DNA of 8,493 nucleotides from positions 1 through 8,493 of the forward strand of contig SXWC01000121.1 of the NCBI GenBank assembly GCA_005789975.1, written 5' to 3'. The notes beneath the pieces were generated by a model that saw only the letters and a list, made by a program, of their open reading frames with translations, made no database searches and was not told the DNA's origin. This document shows, piece after piece, positions 6,232 to 8,493 of the stretch. Numbering within the stretch: the stretch's first letter is position 1; each line of letters opens with the position of its first letter. The position numbers and the translations under genes were made by a program. The stretch comes from Planctomycetaceae bacterium (lineage in GTDB: Bacteria; Planctomycetota; Planctomycetia; Pirellulales; UBA1268).

Positions 6232-7268
6232 GCGACTCCGGCCGGGATCTCCTGCCGCTCGCCGAGGCGACCCAACCGCTGTATGCGGGCGTGGATCTCG
6301 GCGGCACCAACATCAAGGCCGCACTCGTCGATGACGAAGGGCGGCTCGTGGCCTTCCACACCGAGCCGACGCATGCGACCCGTGGGCCGGAAGATGCGGC
6401 CGCCCGCATGGGCCGCGCGGTGCACACGCTGGCGTCGCTTGCGGGGGTCGCCACGGCCGACCTCGCCCGCGTGGGCCTGGGATCGCCCGGTCCGCTCGAC
6501 ATCCCCGCGGGGAGGATCGTCCGGGCGGGCAACCTGCCGGGCTGGGATGACTTTCCGCTGCGTGACCGCGTGGCCGCCCACAGCGGCCACGCGGTCACGT
6601 TTGCCAACGACGCCAACGCCGCCGGGTACGGCGAGTTCTGGGTCGGTTCAGCCCGCGGTTCGTCGTCGCTCGTGCTGCTCACGCTCGGCACCGGCGTGGG
6701 CGGGGGGATCATCATCGGCGATGTCAACGTGGAGGGGGCCCACAGCCACGGGTCCGAATGCGGGCACATCATCGTCGATCCGTCGCCCGAGGCTCGGACG
6801 TGTCCGTGCGGCCAGCCGGGCCATCTCGAGGCTTATGCCAGTGCCACCTCGGTGAAATCGATGGCCGCCGAGGCGCTTGCGGCCGGGGGCACCGGATCCC
6901 TCGCCGAGGCCGTCGCCGCCGGCGAGCCGCTCTCGCCGATCCTGATCGCCCGCGAGGCGGCCGCGGGCGACTCCCTGGCGCTCGGCGTGATCATGGAGGC
7001 GGCCCGCTGGCTCGGCATCGGCATCGTCACGCTCATGCACACGATCGATCCCGAGGCGGTCGTGATCGGCGGGGCGATGACCTTCGGCCGCGACGAGCAT
7101 CCGCTGGGCCGGATGTTCATCGATCGTGTCCGTGCGGAGGTGCACCGGCGCACGTTCGAGGTGCTCGTGCGGCGCACGACGATTCGCTACGCCACCCTCG
7201 GCGGTGATGCCGGCGCGATCGGTGCCGCCGGCCTTGCCCGACTCGACCACCGGCGAAAGCACGCCTGA
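6228..7268 (+). CDS. ROK family sugar kinase (glucokinase-like)
   Basis: The 346-residue cytoplasmic protein has the ROK/ASKHA layout. The phosphate-1 loop is AGVDLGGTNIKAALVD (20-35). GLGSPGPLD follows at 83-91. The sugar and catalytic block is FANDANAAGYGE with base Asp128. The adenosine and phosphate-2 loop is LTLGTGVGGGII (151-162). ECGHIIVDP supplies Glu177 and His180, and the zinc site continues with CPCGQPGHLEAYAS (192-205). The usual third zinc cysteine is His199 here, a change that can still bind zinc. The pattern fits glucokinases (ATP-dependent glucose to glucose 6-phosphate), although other ROK members act on fructose, N-acetylglucosamine or N-acetylmannosamine. There is no N-terminal DNA-binding domain, so it is not a ROK repressor. 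The start overlaps the peroxidase stop (ATGA) with no good Shine-Dalgarno, which argues for translational coupling. The biological link between the two is unclear. Confidence 0.92.
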   Translation: MSDSGRDLLPLAEATQPLYAGVDLGGTNIKAALVDDEGRLVAFHTEPTHATRGPEDAAARMGRAVHTLASLAGVATADLARVGLGSPGPLDIPAGRIVRAGNLPGWDDFPLRDRVAAHSGHAVTFANDANAAGYGEFWVGSARGSSSLVLLTLGTGVGGGIIIGDVNVEGAHSHGSECGHIIVDPSPEARTCPCGQPGHLEAYASATSVKSMAAEALAAGGTGSLAEAVAAGEPLSPILIAREAAAGDSLALGVIMEAARWLGIGIVTLMHTIDPEAVVIGGAMTFGRDEHPLGRMFIDRVRAEVHRRTFEVLVRRTTIRYATLGGDAGAIGAAGLARLDHRRKHA

Positions 7269-7341
7269 TCCGGCTTCCGGTCCGGGCTCCCCGCCTGCCT
7301 GCCGTTCATGCTCGTGGATGGCGGGGCAAGCCCGATCACCC

Positions 7342-7387
7342 ACCCGCCGGCGGGTCAGGCGTGGGCCGCGGAACGGCCGCCGGCGGC
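7342..7387. repeat. Cluster of GC-rich palindromes in the ROK kinase-lepA gap
   Basis: Within the 161-bp gap lie three small symmetrical elements: ACCCGCCGGCGGGT (7342-7355, perfect palindrome), GGCCG-CGGAA-CGGCC (7364-7378, stem-loop) and GCCGCCGGCGGC (7376-7387, perfect palindrome overlapping the previous one). They could help end the peroxidase-kinase transcript or bind a regulator of lepA. No T-run follows any of them. GC richness raises the chance expectation, so function is uncertain. The rest of the gap (7269-7341) shows nothing recognisable. Confidence 0.3.
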
Positions 7388-7417
7388 ATCCATCCCGGAA
7401 CGACGGCCGGAAAACGG

Positions 7418-7423
7418 TACAAT
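7418..7423 (+). promoter_or_regulatory. Candidate -10 box for a leaderless lepA mRNA
   Basis: TACAAT matches the -10 consensus at 5 of 6 bases and ends 6 bases before the lepA ATG at 7430, so transcription would start on or beside the start codon. The bases between are CCTCCC, the opposite of a Shine-Dalgarno. The -35 position (7395-7400, CCGGAA) is poor, so the assignment rests on the -10 box and on the similar sixA arrangement. Confidence 0.45.
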
Positions 7424-7429
7424 CCTCCC

Positions 7430-8493
7430 ATGGACTGCAAACACATTCGCAATTTCTCGATCATCGCCCACCTCGACCACGGCAAGAGCACGCTCGCCGA
7501 CCGGCTTCTCGAATCCACCGGAACGGTGGAAAAACGGCAGCTCAAGGAGCAGATGCTCGACGATATGGAGCTCGAGCGGCAGCGGGGCATCACCATCAAG
7601 GCCCGGGCCGTGCGGATGGAATACCGGCATCAGGGGGAGGTCTACGAGCTCAACCTCATCGACACCCCCGGCCACGTGGACTTTCACTACGAGGTCTCCC
7701 GCAGCCTGGCCTGCTGCGAGGGAGCGGTGCTGCTCGTGGACGCCTTCCAGGGGGTCGAGGCCCAGACCGTGGCCAACGCCTTCGCCGCGATGAACCTCGA
7801 TCTCGCGATCGTGCCGGTGATCAACAAGGTCGATCTCGTCCACGCCCGGGTGGACGACGTGCTGCTCGAGATGGAGCAGAGCCTGGCGATCGATTCGGCC
7901 GACGTCATCAAGGCGAGCGCCAAGACGGGCATCGGCATCGATGACCTGCTCGGGGCGATCATCGAACGCATCCCGCCCCCCAAGGGCGACCCCGACGCCG
8001 TCCTGCGGGCGATGATCTTCGACAGCCACTACGACAGCTACCGCGGCGCGATCACCTACGTGCGGCTCATCGACGGCACGATCACCAAGGGGCAGAAGAT
8101 CCGCTTCCTCGAGACCGGTGTCACCCACGAGGTGTTGGAGCTGGGCCAGTTCGTGCCGCAGCGGCGGGCCTGCGACGCTCTCTCGGCGGGGCAGGTGGGA
8201 TATCTCGTCTGCAACATCAAGGACGTGAAGCAGGTTCACATCGGCGACACGGTGACGATCCCCGGCGACCACGCCGCGGCCCCGATGCCCGGCTACAAGC
8301 CGCCACAGCGGATGGTCTACTGCGGCCTCTATCCGAGCGAGGGCGAAAACTTCGAGGAGCTCCGCGACGCGCTCGAAAAGCTCGTGATCAACGACCCCTC
8401 GTTCGAATACGCCCCGGAGAGCAGCGAGGCCCTCGGGTTCGGATTCCGGTGCGGGGTCCTCGGCCTCCTGCACAGGGAAATCATCCAGCACCG
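7430..8493 (+). CDS. lepA: Elongation factor 4 (LepA GTPase), 3' truncated by window
   Basis: The first 354 codons are present and the frame is open to the right edge; full LepA is about 600 residues. G1 is AHLDHGKSTL (13-22), G2 RGITIKA (52-58), G3 DTPGHVDF (78-85), G4 NKVD (132-135) and G5 SAK (163-165). Domain II follows (about 190-280, with MIFDSHYDSYRGAITYVRL and AGQVGYLVCNIKD), then the start of domain III (GLYPSEGENFEELRDAL, ESSEALGFGFRCGVLGLLHREI), which is diagnostic for LepA against EF-G. LepA is a ribosome-dependent GTPase acting in translation, reported to affect back-translocation, initiation or ribosome assembly. The ATG is fixed by conservation of KHIRNFSIIAHLDHGKST. There is no Shine-Dalgarno; a TACAAT box lies just upstream. 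It is 161 bp past the ROK kinase and probably a separate transcript. Despite the similar name it is unrelated to lepB. Confidence 0.97.
   Translation, partial: MDCKHIRNFSIIAHLDHGKSTLADRLLESTGTVEKRQLKEQMLDDMELERQRGITIKARAVRMEYRHQGEVYELNLIDTPGHVDFHYEVSRSLACCEGAVLLVDAFQGVEAQTVANAFAAMNLDLAIVPVINKVDLVHARVDDVLLEMEQSLAIDSADVIKASAKTGIGIDDLLGAIIERIPPPKGDPDAVLRAMIFDSHYDSYRGAITYVRLIDGTITKGQKIRFLETGVTHEVLELGQFVPQRRACDALSAGQVGYLVCNIKDVKQVHIGDTVTIPGDHAAAPMPGYKPPQRMVYCGLYPSEGENFEELRDALEKLVINDPSFEYAPESSEALGFGFRCGVLGLLHREIIQH

Noticed and set aside
7355..8491. 378-codon minus-strand frame opposite lepA
   Set aside because: It is antisense to strongly conserved LepA. The many His/Asp/Val residues are what the complement of GC-rich codons gives.
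1..8493. Search for CRISPR arrays, transposases, integrase sites, tRNA or rRNA genes and defence clusters
   Set aside because: No regularly spaced repeats, terminal inverted repeats, transposase motifs or tRNA-like folds were seen by eye. The only direct repeat array is the in-frame 15-bp one.

Overview
The window is GC-rich bacterial chromosome with dense housekeeping genes and short intergenic gaps. The best guess for the host is Planctomycetota, probably a Pirellulales-type lineage. The pointers are a signal peptidase I interrupted by a zinc ribbon and a large beta-rich insert, a short SpoU methyltransferase with a planctomycete-like N-terminus, lipoproteins built on thioredoxin and diheme cytochrome folds, and very high GC with long antisense open frames. 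This assignment rests on remembered family appearance, not on a search.

Layout. Positions 1-2521 are a leftward block: tlpA-like lipoprotein (2521 to 1934), lepB signal peptidase I (1797 to 172) and the N-terminal end of an lptB-like ABC ATPase (121 to the left edge). All three concern the cell envelope: a membrane-anchored thiol oxidoreductase, preprotein cleavage, and probably lipopolysaccharide export. From 2564 everything runs rightward: a SpoU/TrmH RNA methyltransferase coupled by an ATGA overlap to a divergent type 2 RNase H; then sixA-like histidine phosphatase; then a diheme cytochrome c peroxidase lipoprotein coupled by a second ATGA overlap to a ROK sugar kinase; then lepA (elongation factor 4), cut by the right edge.

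Regulation. Four promoter candidates can be read. The sixA one (TTGCCC-N17-CACAAT) and the lepA one (TACAAT) end 6-7 bases before the ATG with no Shine-Dalgarno between, so both mRNAs may be leaderless. The peroxidase gene has TATAAT, a roughly 50-base leader and a Shine-Dalgarno that favours a GTG start. A 10-bp inverted repeat overlaps the sixA stop codon and may end transcription.

No mobile element, CRISPR array, tRNA or rRNA was seen, and no obvious new multi-gene system. The most unusual items are the domain-interrupted signal peptidase, the RNase H with a mixed HII/HIII signature, the tandem 15-bp repeat coding the linker of the peroxidase lipoprotein, and the possible leaderless starts.
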